Assembly (NCBI RefSeq): GCF_034314165.1
Contig: NZ_JAVIWK010000001.1
Location: 496,001-560,000 of the forward strand
DNA from: Pseudomonas sp. Bout1
GTDB lineage: Bacteria; Pseudomonadota; Gammaproteobacteria; Pseudomonadales; Pseudomonadaceae
DNA length: 64,000 nt
Reading direction: 5' to 3'
The notes beneath the pieces were generated by a model that saw only the letters and a list, made by a program, of their open reading frames with translations, made no database searches and was not told the origin of the DNA. Both the position numbers and the translations under genes were made by a program. This document shows positions 35,409 to 44,075 of this stretch, in pieces. Positions within the stretch are counted from its first letter, which is position 1, and the number at the start of each line of letters is the position of its first letter.

Positions 35409-36557
35409 ATGAAGCCTCGTTTCAAGGTTTTGCAGTTACAGCCGGACTACAACGTCAAGACCCACGACTTCGCCGACCTCGGCGAGCAGATCGTCAAGGC
35501 CTTGCCGGCTGAACGTTTCGAGGTCACATCCGGGTTCCTCAGCGGCCGTCCGCTGCCCGGCCAGCCCTTGAGCGTGGCTGAACACTCCCATTACTTCGAG
35601 TTGCCGGAAAAGTCCCTCAAGGGCATTCGTTTCGGCGCCATGTGGCAGATCTACAAGTACTGCCGCGAGCAGAAATTCGACGTGGTCATCTGTAACCGCT
35701 TCAAGTCGGTGAACATGATGCTGTCCCTCAACCGCTGGTTGAAGATCCCTCTGTGCATCGGCATCTCCCACGGCTTTGGCGAGTACGCCCGTGGGTATCG
35801 CCGACGCCAGACGCAAAAGTGGGTCAGCCCGGCGTGGCGGTTTGTCGGAGTGTCGGCAGCGGTGAAGGATTACCTGGTAGACCTCAATTGCGGGTTCACC
35901 CGGGAAAACACCACCTTTGTCACCAACGCGATCGACATACCCCAGGCCGAAGCCTTGCAGTTGCCGCGTGATGAAGCGCGCAAGGCCCTGGGCTTGCCGC
36001 TGGATGCGCGGATGATTGGCGCCCTGGGCCGCCTGGTGCCGATCAAGGGCCACACCCATTTGCTGCAAGCCTTCGCTACCCTCAAGGACAAATACCCTGA
36101 GGCTCAGGTGGGAATCATCGGCTCCGGCCGCGCCGAAGCCGACCTGCGTGCCGACATCGAGCGCCTGGGCCTGACGGGCCGCGCGCACCTGCTGGGCTTT
36201 CGTGAAGATGGCATGAAGTACGTACGAGGCTTTGATATTTGGACCATGCCTTCTCTGTTCGAAGGCCTGGGCCTGGCGCTGCTGGAAGGCATGAGCGGGC
36301 ATCTGCCGGTCATTGCCTCTAACGGCCCGGCAATGTTGCCGCTGGTAGAGGGGGCAGGCGGCCTGTCCCATGACCCGGGCAATGTCGAGCAGTTGGCGGC
36401 GGCGCTGGACACCTACCTGGCACTGAGTGACGAAGACTTGCGCGCCAAGGGCGAGCAAGTGTTCCGCTACCTGGAAGCAAACCACACCCTGGACGAGTTC
36501 CGGCACAAGTATTTGAACCTGATCGAAACCGGTCTGCGGGAAGTAGGTAAAGCATGA
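35409..36557 (+). CDS. ssg: Core/surface-sugar glycosyltransferase (GT4), Ssg-like
   Basis: This 382-residue GT4 glycosyltransferase starts MKPRFKVLQLQPDYNVKTHD, with a GGAGAG site two bases from the ATG. Features: IGISHGFGEYARGYRRR, SAAVKDYLVDLNCGF, donor site LGRLVPIKGHTHLLQAF, and the retaining E-x7-E element in PSLFEGLGLALLEGMSG. Its position and family match ssg of P. fluorescens and P. aeruginosa PA5001, which affects LPS, motility and surface attachment. The acceptor sugar is not deducible. wapR overlaps its end by 4 bp. Confidence 0.88.
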   Translation: MKPRFKVLQLQPDYNVKTHDFADLGEQIVKALPAERFEVTSGFLSGRPLPGQPLSVAEHSHYFELPEKSLKGIRFGAMWQIYKYCREQKFDVVICNRFKSVNMMLSLNRWLKIPLCIGISHGFGEYARGYRRRQTQKWVSPAWRFVGVSAAVKDYLVDLNCGFTRENTTFVTNAIDIPQAEALQLPRDEARKALGLPLDARMIGALGRLVPIKGHTHLLQAFATLKDKYPEAQVGIIGSGRAEADLRADIERLGLTGRAHLLGFREDGMKYVRGFDIWTMPSLFEGLGLALLEGMSGHLPVIASNGPAMLPLVEGAGGLSHDPGNVEQLAAALDTYLALSDEDLRAKGEQVFRYLEANHTLDEFRHKYLNLIETGLREVGKA

Positions 36558-37438
36558 GTCAGCAACAACCCCTGGTCAGTGTGATCATTGCGTCGTACAA
36601 CCACGGCCCGTACATCGAACAGAGCATCCTCAGTGTGCTCGGCCAGACCTACCCGAACATCGAACTGCTGGTGGTGGACGATGGTTCCAAGGATGACAGC
36701 GTGGAGCGCATCCAGCGTCTGCAGGCCGAACACGGTTTTGATTTCCAGGTGCAGCAGAACCAGGGCCTGACCAGGACCCTAAATGGCGCCGTGGCCCGGG
36801 CCAAGGGCAGCCTGATCGCGCCACTGGGTTCTGATGACATCATGTTGGCGGACCGTATCGCCGCTCAGGTTGCTTATCTGGAAGACAAGCCCAAGGTCGG
36901 CATCTGCGCCGGTAACATCGAGCTGATCGATGGTGACGGCAAGCCGTATCCGGAAAAGAAGCAACGTCGCGACCTGCCGTTTCGCAGCCTGGATTTCGAC
37001 GACCTGTTCCTGGACCGCAAACCCTTCCCGCCGGCACCGACGCTGATGATTCGCCGGCATGCGTTGGAGGAGGTAGGTGGGTTCGACCCGCAGATCCCCC
37101 TGGAAGACTTGCTGATCGAACTGAAGATCACCCACGCCGGCTACACCATCGACGTGTTGAACAAGGTGATGGCGCAATATCGTCAGCACTCGACCAACAC
37201 GTACAAGAATCATCGCTACATGATTCAGAACATCCTCAAGTCCTACGCGTTGTTCAGCGATCACCCGGCCTATGATCAGGTTCGCTTCAACTTCCTGAAC
37301 TCGATGTTCCTCAAGACCGCCGACCGCGACCGCCCACTGGCGCGGGAGATCCTCAAGCAGGTTCCCTTGAAGTTCTGGGGTCGCAAGACCTTGCGGGGGT
37401 TGGTGCGGTTGTACCTGACGCCTCAGCGCACTGCCTAG
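36554..37438 (+). CDS. wapR: GT2 glycosyltransferase, WapR-like core rhamnosyltransferase
   Basis: This 294-residue inverting GT-A enzyme starts SVIIASYNHGPYIEQS and has the metal motif in PLGSDDIMLADR plus VVDDGSKDDSVERIQ. In P. aeruginosa the gene at this place, WapR, adds the alpha-1,3-rhamnose that receives O-antigen. The same role fits here because the O-antigen ligase is adjacent. It ends the second LPS operon. A strong hairpin follows. Confidence 0.86.
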   Translation: MSQQQPLVSVIIASYNHGPYIEQSILSVLGQTYPNIELLVVDDGSKDDSVERIQRLQAEHGFDFQVQQNQGLTRTLNGAVARAKGSLIAPLGSDDIMLADRIAAQVAYLEDKPKVGICAGNIELIDGDGKPYPEKKQRRDLPFRSLDFDDLFLDRKPFPPAPTLMIRRHALEEVGGFDPQIPLEDLLIELKITHAGYTIDVLNKVMAQYRQHSTNTYKNHRYMIQNILKSYALFSDHPAYDQVRFNFLNSMFLKTADRDRPLAREILKQVPLKFWGRKTLRGLVRLYLTPQRTA

Positions 37439-37446
37439 CGCTGCTA

Positions 37447-37477
37447 CCGGGCCATTGCTTACACCGCAATGGCCCGG
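37447..37477. terminator. Hairpin between convergent wapR and waaL
   Basis: CCGGGCCATTGC pairs perfectly with GCAATGGCCCGG over a 7-base loop. It is placed between convergent genes and lacks a clear T-run, but is the only candidate transcript end there. Confidence 0.65.
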
Positions 37478-37500
37478 GAGCGTCTCAAGGGGTCAAGTCA

Positions 37501-39390
37501 TCACTTTGCCGTGGCCGGGCCCGCTTCCTGCGGGGCCGGGCGCTTGAGCCTGAGTACCTGCGCGCGGATTTTCGCCGTGGCGGCCGGGGATGCAACCGAG
37601 GCATAGCCCTTGGCCAACTGCTCAAAATGCGTTTCGAACAGCCAGTTGCGGTCTTGCGGATAACGTTGCATGTGCCGCAGGTTGCGCTGGCGCAGGGCGT
37701 TACGCAGCGCCGAGGGGTAAAGCCGCATGTCTGCCACGTCGATCAGGCCGAACTCGCCGTCATCCATCAACAGCACGTTGCCCAGGTGCAGCGAGCGAAA
37801 ATAGATGCCGCGCTCGTGCAACTGCGCCATGAACTGGCCGAAGCGTTCAATCAGCGATTCGCGCAGGCTGCTGTCCAGGCTTTGCAAGGCCTGGCGCAGG
37901 GTCAGCCCTGGCAGCGGCTGGTACTGCACGGCGCTGCTGTGGTCCTGAAGCTCGTAGAGGCCAAGGATCGCCGGTGAAGGAACGCCTCGCTCACGCAATT
38001 GCTCGCTGTTGCTGGCAAACCGCTCGGAGTAAGGGTTGAAGCTACCTGAGGTGTACCAGTTCCGGGCGCGGAACAGTTTCAGGAAGCTGCCGTCTTCCAG
38101 GCGCAGGACCTTGGGCCCCAGGCCGTCGGCCTCGATCACGTGGGCGTTGCTGCACAGTTGTTCGAACGCCTGGGGTTTCAGACTTTGCACCGGCATGCGT
38201 AGCAGGCTGCGGCGGCGCTGGGCGATGCTCAGGCCGGCGAGCAACGCCAGCGGGATCCACAGCAGGAACCAGTGCTCTTTGGGCCGCGAAAGAATGCCAC
38301 CGCCTTCGGTCAGGCCGGCACCGATGCCGTACGCCAGCAATGACGAGGCCAGGATGAACAGCGGTTGTGCGCGTGCCTTGAGGCCTTTGTACAAACCCCA
38401 GGCGAGCATGAAGGCCCACGGGATGAAACCGATGATGCCGACGTAATAAAGCACGCCCAAGGCGAAGCTGTGGGGTTCGCGAAGCGGCTCGGAGGGATAG
38501 TTGGCAGGCAGTACGTAAAGGTCGGAGTCGTAGCTGTGGCCGATCCATGGGTGATCGGCGATCCGCCCCAGGATAATCTGCCAGATTTCAAAACGGAATG
38601 AGCTGCCGCGCTCGGTGATCAGGTGCGGGTAAAACAGCAACAGTGCGGCGGCTGCCAGTACCAGGCCGGCAACCATCAGCACTGAACGGCGATTTCGGCT
38701 GAGTAAGCCCATCCAGAGCACCGCGAGCACCAGAGCAACCAACGGTGTCCTGGAGCCTGTGGCCAGCACGGCGACAGTCATGATTGCCAGCGCTGGCACG
38801 CTAAACCACAGCGCGTGCAAGCGTTTGGTGGTGACGCAGACATACAGCCAATACACACAGAAAAAGCCGAATACGTGGGAACTGAGCAGCGGATTGTCGA
38901 GGGCGCCACGGCCTCCGATCATGCGCATTCCAGGCACGAATCCTGAGGCAAAGGCCACCAGGTTGATCGCGCAGACGACGGTTGCGATCACCGCGGCGCT
39001 GAAGAAGATGGGCTTGAACAGGTCATTGCGGTAGTGCAGCAGCAAGCCGCACCCGGCAAACAGCATGAAGGTATGCAGCGGGCGCCGGTACAGGTCGGTA
39101 TCCGGATGGGCTTCCGGGCTCCAGAGCAGGCTGATCAGAGCCCAGGCTGAAAACACCAGGAAAGCGATCGCCAGCGGTTCACGCAGGACCTCCTTCCATT
39201 CCCTGGGGCGCAGGCACAGCAGCAGCAACGTCGGGGCGCTGAACAGGCCGTAATAAAACTTGTGCATCACATTGCGGTTGGAAACGAAGAACAGCGCGCT
39301 CAAGAGGAGCAAGAGGCCGATCGGCAAAATCCATAGGCACAGGAAGTCGAATACGCGATTTGAGCTATAGATGAGGCGTTTTGAGTGCAT
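37501..39390 (-). CDS. waaL: O-antigen ligase fused to a kinase-like domain (WaaL-APH fusion)
   Basis: The 629-residue protein joins two functions. Residues about 10-395 are an O-antigen ligase with some 11 membrane segments and the large periplasmic loop, including PHSFALGVLYYVGIIGFIPW with the conserved His. It moves O-antigen from undecaprenyl diphosphate to the lipid A core. Residues about 400-629 are a cytoplasmic APH/InaA-like kinase fold (VLRLEDGSFLKLFRARNWY, LIDVADMRLY). Its catalytic loop reads FRSLHLGNVLL, lacking the usual Asp. In P. aeruginosa these are, as I recall, separate genes (PA4999, PA4998). The ATG at 39390 (MHSKRLIYSSN) is chosen; the upstream extension is not protein-like. 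It runs opposite to its neighbours. Confidence 0.9.
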   Translation of the reverse strand: MHSKRLIYSSNRVFDFLCLWILPIGLLLLLSALFFVSNRNVMHKFYYGLFSAPTLLLLCLRPREWKEVLREPLAIAFLVFSAWALISLLWSPEAHPDTDLYRRPLHTFMLFAGCGLLLHYRNDLFKPIFFSAAVIATVVCAINLVAFASGFVPGMRMIGGRGALDNPLLSSHVFGFFCVYWLYVCVTTKRLHALWFSVPALAIMTVAVLATGSRTPLVALVLAVLWMGLLSRNRRSVLMVAGLVLAAAALLLFYPHLITERGSSFRFEIWQIILGRIADHPWIGHSYDSDLYVLPANYPSEPLREPHSFALGVLYYVGIIGFIPWAFMLAWGLYKGLKARAQPLFILASSLLAYGIGAGLTEGGGILSRPKEHWFLLWIPLALLAGLSIAQRRRSLLRMPVQSLKPQAFEQLCSNAHVIEADGLGPKVLRLEDGSFLKLFRARNWYTSGSFNPYSERFASNSEQLRERGVPSPAILGLYELQDHSSAVQYQPLPGLTLRQALQSLDSSLRESLIERFGQFMAQLHERGIYFRSLHLGNVLLMDDGEFGLIDVADMRLYPSALRNALRQRNLRHMQRYPQDRNWLFETHFEQLAKGYASVASPAATAKIRAQVLRLKRPAPQEAGPATAK

Positions 39391-39548
39391 ACGGGAAAGC
39401 CGTTCCTGAACTGAGAAAGTCGAGCATACTAAGGTAGTGGCTATATAGTGTCGCTTGTTGGATCCAACCTGGCTGCAGGCTTGCCGGTGCAAGTACAACA
39501 GAGAAGCTGTGCTAAAGTCAGCCTCCTTTTTCAAAACCGCCGCGTGAT

Positions 39549-41354
39549 ATGACCGACTCCAGTCCGAGCGCAAGCCCTTCGAGCTTGAAAATATACTTCC
39601 GCCTGCTCACCTACGTTAAGCCTTATGCCGGCTTGTTTGCGCTGAGTATTGTCGGCTTTCTGATATTCGCTTCGACCCAGCCAATGCTGGGCTACATCCT
39701 CAAGTATTTTGTCGATGGCCTGTCCAACCCAGAGGCGGTGCTGTTTCCCAGCGTGCCTTTGCTGCGTGACCTGCAACTGTTGCAGGCGGTACCGCTGCTG
39801 ATCATCGTGATCGCCGCGTGGCAAGGCCTCGGCTCGTTCCTGGGCAACTACTTGCTGGCCAAGGTTTCCCTGGGCCTGGTCCATGACTTGCGGGTGCAAC
39901 TGTTCAACAACTTGCTGACCCTGCCGAATCGCTATTTCGATAACCACAACTCGGGGCACCTGATTTCCCGCATCACCTTTAACGTGACCATGGTCACGGG
40001 TGCGGCGACGGATGCGATCAAGGTGGTGATTCGCGAAGGCATGACAGTGATCTTCCTGTTCGCCTCGCTGCTGTATATGAACTGGCGCCTGACGCTGGTG
40101 ATGATCGCGATCCTGCCGCTGATCGCGGTAATGGTCAGCACGGCCAGCAAGAAATTCCGCAAGCAGAGCAAGAAGATCCAGGTCGCCATGGGCGATGTCA
40201 CCCACGTTGCCTCGGAAACCATCCAGGGCTACCGCGTGGTGCGCAGCTTTGGTGGCGAGGTCTACGAGCAGAAGCGTTTCCTCAAGGCCAGCCTGAGCAA
40301 CACCAACAAGCAACTGCGCATGACCCGTACCGGGGCGATCTACACGCCGGCACTGCAACTGGTGATCTACACCGCGATGGCGGTGTTGATGTTCCTGGTT
40401 CTGTACCTTCGCGGTGACGCGTCGGCCGGCGACATGGTGGCCTACATCACTCTGGCCGGCCTGCTGCCCAAGCCGATCCGTCAATTGTCGGAGGTCAGCT
40501 CGACCATCCAGCGTGGCGTAGCCGGTGCCGAAAGCATTTTCGAGCAGTTGGACGAAGAGGTTGAGGTCGATGGCGGCACCGTCGAGCGCGACAAGGTCAG
40601 CGGTCGCCTGGAAGTGCGCAACCTGAACTTCACCTATCCCGGCACCGAGCGCCATGTGCTCAAGGACATCACCTTTACCGCAGAGCCCGGGCAGATGGTT
40701 GCCCTGGTGGGGCGCTCGGGCAGCGGCAAGTCGACACTGGCCAGCCTGATCCCGCGTTTCTACCATCATGAAAGCGGCGAAATCCTGCTTGATGGTGTGG
40801 AGATCGAAGATTACCGCTTGCTCAACCTGCGCCGGCACATCGCCCAGGTTACCCAGCACGTGACCTTGTTCAGCGATACCGTGACCAACAACATCGCCTA
40901 CGGTGACCTCGCAGGCGCCCCTCGGGCGGAGGTTGAAGCGGCTGCTGCCGACGCCTACGCCAAGGACTTCATCGACCAGCTCCCAAAAGGCTTTGATACC
41001 CAGGTCGGCGAAAACGGCGTGCTGTTGTCCGGTGGCCAGCGCCAGCGCCTGGCGATTGCTCGTGCGTTGCTGAAGAACGCGCCACTGCTGATCCTCGACG
41101 AGGCTACCTCGGCGCTGGACACCGAGTCGGAGCGCCATATCCAGGCGGCCCTGGACAAGGTCATGCAGGGCCGCACCACGTTGGTAATCGCCCACCGCCT
41201 GTCGACTATCGAGAAAGCCGACCTGATCCTGGTGATGGACGATGGCCGGATCGTCGAGCGTGGTACCCATGGCGAGTTGCTGGCGCAAAACGGTTACTAC
41301 GCCCGCCTGCACGCCATGGGCCTGGACGCACCGGTTTCGGCCGACATCACCTGA
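39549..41354 (+). CDS. msbA: Lipid A export ABC transporter MsbA
   Basis: MsbA flips lipid A-core across the inner membrane using ATP. The 601-residue half-transporter has a six-helix membrane domain (1-330), with ATP-dependent coupling segments such as VRSFGGEVYEQKRF. Its nucleotide-binding domain has Walker A GRSGSGKST, signature LSGGQRQR, Walker B LLILDEATSALD and H-loop AHRLST. It is divergent from waaL across 158 bp. This is the genuine MsbA by location between waaL and hldE. Confidence 0.96.
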   Translation: MTDSSPSASPSSLKIYFRLLTYVKPYAGLFALSIVGFLIFASTQPMLGYILKYFVDGLSNPEAVLFPSVPLLRDLQLLQAVPLLIIVIAAWQGLGSFLGNYLLAKVSLGLVHDLRVQLFNNLLTLPNRYFDNHNSGHLISRITFNVTMVTGAATDAIKVVIREGMTVIFLFASLLYMNWRLTLVMIAILPLIAVMVSTASKKFRKQSKKIQVAMGDVTHVASETIQGYRVVRSFGGEVYEQKRFLKASLSNTNKQLRMTRTGAIYTPALQLVIYTAMAVLMFLVLYLRGDASAGDMVAYITLAGLLPKPIRQLSEVSSTIQRGVAGAESIFEQLDEEVEVDGGTVERDKVSGRLEVRNLNFTYPGTERHVLKDITFTAEPGQMVALVGRSGSGKSTLASLIPRFYHHESGEILLDGVEIEDYRLLNLRRHIAQVTQHVTLFSDTVTNNIAYGDLAGAPRAEVEAAAADAYAKDFIDQLPKGFDTQVGENGVLLSGGQRQRLAIARALLKNAPLLILDEATSALDTESERHIQAALDKVMQGRTTLVIAHRLSTIEKADLILVMDDGRIVERGTHGELLAQNGYYARLHAMGLDAPVSADIT

Positions 41355-41355
41355 T

Positions 41356-41443
41356 CTGCAGGCGCCGGCTTGCTGGCGATAGCATCATCGCGGTTGCACT
41401 GAAAAACCGCAGTGATTGCATCGCCGGCAAGCCGGGCCCTACA
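41356..41443. repeat. REP pair
   Basis: Inverted arms (CAGGCGCCGGCTTGCTGGCG at left, complement at right ending CCCTACA) surround a 39-bp spacer between msbA and hldE. The arms are imperfect. Confidence 0.8.
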
Positions 41444-41510
41444 TTGCACAAGCCTTTGACAACCCTGTGGTAATATCGCGCCCCTGTTCATTTTGTATGT
41501 GGGTTGCTCC

Positions 41511-42932
41511 ATGAAGTTGTCCATGCCGCGATTCGATCAAGCCCCTGTCTTGGTGGTCGGCGATGTCATGCTCGACCGTTACTGGCATGGCGGTACCTCA
41601 CGGATTTCCCCTGAGGCACCGGTACCGGTAGTCAAGGTCGAGCAAATCGAAGACCGTCCAGGTGGCGCTGCCAACGTTGCCCTCAATATTGCCGCCCTCG
41701 GCGCCCCGGCTTCCCTGGTGGGTGTGACCGGCGACGACGAGGCTGCCGACAGCCTGGCCAACAGCCTGCGCGGTGCTGGTGTGCGTGCGCTGTTCCAGCG
41801 TATTCCCCACCAGCCGACCATCGTCAAGCTGCGGGTCATGAGTCGTCACCAGCAATTGCTGCGTATCGATTTTGAAGAACCCTTCGCCACCGACGCCCAG
41901 GCACTCAGCGCCCAGGTTGACGAAATGCTCGAAGGTATCAAGGTGCTGGTGCTGTCTGACTACGGCAAAGGCGCCTTGAAAAATCACCAGGTGCTGATCC
42001 AGGCCGCCAAGGCCCGGGGCATTCCGGTGTTGGCAGATCCCAAGGGCAAGGACTTCTCGATTTATCGGGGCGCCAGCCTGATCACGCCGAACCTCAGTGA
42101 ATTTGAAGCCATCGTCGGCGGCTGCGCCGACGAGCACGAGCTGGTGACCAAGGGTGCCACGCTCATGGCCGACCTCGACCTGGGCGCCTTGCTGGTGACC
42201 CGTGGCGAGCACGGCATGACCTTGCTGCGTCCCGATCAGCCGGCCATGCACTTGCCGGCGCGGGCCCGTGAAGTGTTCGACGTAACCGGCGCCGGTGACA
42301 CGGTAATTTCCACCCTGGCCGCGGCGATTGCAGCGGGTGAGGAACTGCCCCACGCGGTGGCCCTGGCCAACCTGGCGGCAGGCATTGTGGTCGGTAAACT
42401 CGGTACGGCAGCCATCAGTGCCCCGGAACTGCGTCGCGCTATCCAGCGTGAGGAAGGTTCGGAGCGTGGTGTGTTGAGCCTTGAGCAATTGCTGCTGGCG
42501 ATTGACGATGCCCGGGCCCATAACGAAAGCATTGTTTTCACCAATGGTTGTTTCGACATCCTCCACGCCGGTCACGTGACCTACCTGGAGCAGGCGCGTG
42601 CCCAAGGCGATCGCTTGATCGTGGCGGTCAACGACGATGCGTCGGTCAGCCGCCTGAAAGGGCCGGGCCGGCCGATCAACAGTGTCGACCGCCGTATGGC
42701 GGTGCTGGCGGGTTTGGGCGCGGTGGACTGGGTGATCAGCTTTGCCGAGGCGACTCCCGAGAACCTGCTGGCCCAGGTCAAGCCCGACGTGCTGGTCAAG
42801 GGCGGTGATTACTCGGTCGACCAAGTGGTGGGTGCCGATATCGTCAGCGCTTATGGCGGCAAGGTCAAAGTGTTGGGGCTGGTGGAAAACAGCTCGACCA
42901 CGGCGATTGTCGAGAAGATCCGCAATAACTGA
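41511..42932 (+). CDS. hldE: Bifunctional heptose 7-phosphate kinase / heptose 1-phosphate adenylyltransferase HldE
   Basis: HldE makes ADP-heptose, the donor used by WaaC and WaaF. The 473-residue protein (E. coli 477) has a PfkB-type kinase domain (about 1-315: DVMLDRYWHG, GGAANVALNIA, DVTGAGDTVISTLAAAIA). Its nucleotidyltransferase domain (about 340-473) has FTNGCFDILHAGHVTYLEQA, with the HxGH signature. ATG 41511 gives MKLSMPRFDQAPVLVVGDVM; an earlier in-frame ATG at 41493 is not conserved in type. Confidence 0.97.
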   Translation: MKLSMPRFDQAPVLVVGDVMLDRYWHGGTSRISPEAPVPVVKVEQIEDRPGGAANVALNIAALGAPASLVGVTGDDEAADSLANSLRGAGVRALFQRIPHQPTIVKLRVMSRHQQLLRIDFEEPFATDAQALSAQVDEMLEGIKVLVLSDYGKGALKNHQVLIQAAKARGIPVLADPKGKDFSIYRGASLITPNLSEFEAIVGGCADEHELVTKGATLMADLDLGALLVTRGEHGMTLLRPDQPAMHLPARAREVFDVTGAGDTVISTLAAAIAAGEELPHAVALANLAAGIVVGKLGTAAISAPELRRAIQREEGSERGVLSLEQLLLAIDDARAHNESIVFTNGCFDILHAGHVTYLEQARAQGDRLIVAVNDDASVSRLKGPGRPINSVDRRMAVLAGLGAVDWVISFAEATPENLLAQVKPDVLVKGGDYSVDQVVGADIVSAYGGKVKVLGLVENSSTTAIVEKIRNN

Positions 42933-42933
42933 T

Positions 42934-43040
42934 TGTGGGAGCGGGCTTGTGTGGGAGCGGGCTTGCTCGCGAAGGCGCTGGGTCAGCTAGCAGATGCAGT
43001 GACTGACACACCGCATTCGCGAGCAAGCTCGCTCCCACAT
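42934..43040. repeat. REP pair with duplicated head
   Basis: A REP pair (GGGAGCGGGCTTGCTCGCG at the left, inverted and ending at 43040). Its left head is doubled: TGTGGGAGCGGGCTTG occurs at 42934-42949 and again, directly adjacent, at 42950-42965. It lies between convergent hldE and the PA4993-like gene. Confidence 0.85.
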
Positions 43041-43065
43041 TTGACCGCCGCGACCTGACGTCCCG

Positions 43066-44034
43066 TTACCGGTTGGCTTTTTTCTTCGGCACGATCTTGC
43101 GCAAGATCTGCCGTGCCTTACCCGTCAAGCGTTTCAACTTTGACTCTTTCTCCGGCGCACTCAGCCCTTGTTGGCGTAGCCAGTCTTTCCAGCGGATCCG
43201 CTCGTCACGCACGATCCAGCCTTCTTGCTGGGCAAAACTCTCTGCCAGATACAACCCTCGCGTACTCGCCGGATACAGCTGATCCTTCTTCAAGGTGTAC
43301 AGCTCTGCACACGGCTGTCCGTCCTTCAGCGGCATCAGGTACAAGTCCGGGCGCTGGCGGTCCAGGCGGGCCACCAGTTGGTCGCCTTCCAGGCGTTCGT
43401 CCACGTGAAACAGGCTCAGGGACTTAGCCTCCTTGGGCACTTCCAGGCGCAAGTCATAAATAAGTTGCAGCGAAGCCGTCGGCAGGTGCACGTAGGCGCG
43501 TGGCCGTTCGATCAATTGCATGGTGGCGCAGCGCACCGGCCGCGCGGCTCCGGACAGCGGCGAGAGACGAAACGGCAACGCTTCGCGGTAATGCAGGGCG
43601 GACGAGTAGGGCGCTGGCAGCCAGGTGTCATTGAAGCGCCCGCCCAGCCAGCCTTCCGGGGTTTCCAGCAGGCATTCCTCGGCGATTTCCTGGATGGCGG
43701 TGTGCAACGGCAAGTTCAGTTCGTGGGCCGGCACATAACCGGAGATCAGCTTGAGCACCACGTCGCCGCGGTCTTGCCGACGCTGGCGCACCAGCACCCA
43801 GTAATCGCGATTTTGCCAGTGCAGGGTCAGGCGTACCGAGACGCCAAGGTTGGCCAGTTCCAGCACAAAACGTTCAGTGTCCTTGACCTCCACCGGCTTA
43901 CGCCGCTGCAGGGTCTGGGCAAAGTTGAGCGGCATGCCGACACTCTGGTAACTCAAGCCTTCAGGGGTGGCTTCGACGTGCAGCGGCAGTGTCTTGAAGT
44001 TACTCGGGTTTTTTCTAATGAGCGTTCGCGGCAT
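43066..44034 (-). CDS. Conserved protein of unknown function (PA4993-like)
   Basis: This 322-residue soluble protein is basic at its C-terminus (KRLTGKARQILRKIVPKKKANR). ATG 44034 is fixed by AAGGAG five bases upstream. A central region, LKLISGYVPAHELNLPLHTAIQEIAEECLL, resembles the exposed core of Nudix-like regulatory proteins, but no Nudix box, ABC, Walker or metal motif is seen. Homologues at this place in other Pseudomonas carry varied automatic names that the sequence does not support. It is the last gene of a minus-strand run behind the aldo/keto reductase. Confidence 0.75.
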   Translation of the reverse strand: MPRTLIRKNPSNFKTLPLHVEATPEGLSYQSVGMPLNFAQTLQRRKPVEVKDTERFVLELANLGVSVRLTLHWQNRDYWVLVRQRRQDRGDVVLKLISGYVPAHELNLPLHTAIQEIAEECLLETPEGWLGGRFNDTWLPAPYSSALHYREALPFRLSPLSGAARPVRCATMQLIERPRAYVHLPTASLQLIYDLRLEVPKEAKSLSLFHVDERLEGDQLVARLDRQRPDLYLMPLKDGQPCAELYTLKKDQLYPASTRGLYLAESFAQQEGWIVRDERIRWKDWLRQQGLSAPEKESKLKRLTGKARQILRKIVPKKKANR

Positions 44035-44039
44035 GTCGG

Positions 44040-44045
44040 CTCCTT
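44040..44045 (-). promoter_or_regulatory. Ribosome-binding site fixing the 44034 start
   Basis: AAGGAG on the minus strand ends five bases before ATG 44034. The in-frame codon at 44088 lacks a site. Confidence 0.7.
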
Positions 44046-44075
44046 CTTGCGTCGGGGTCGGCCGCGTCGGCGGCA

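Noticed and set aside
41456..41476. TTGACA followed by TAATAT before hldE, a possible promoter
   Set aside because: The spacer is only 9 bp, far too short for a sigma-70 promoter.
41356..43040. REP pairs around hldE considered as a CRISPR or composite transposon
   Set aside because: There is no regular spacing of direct repeats and no transposase; the two pairs are of different REP classes.
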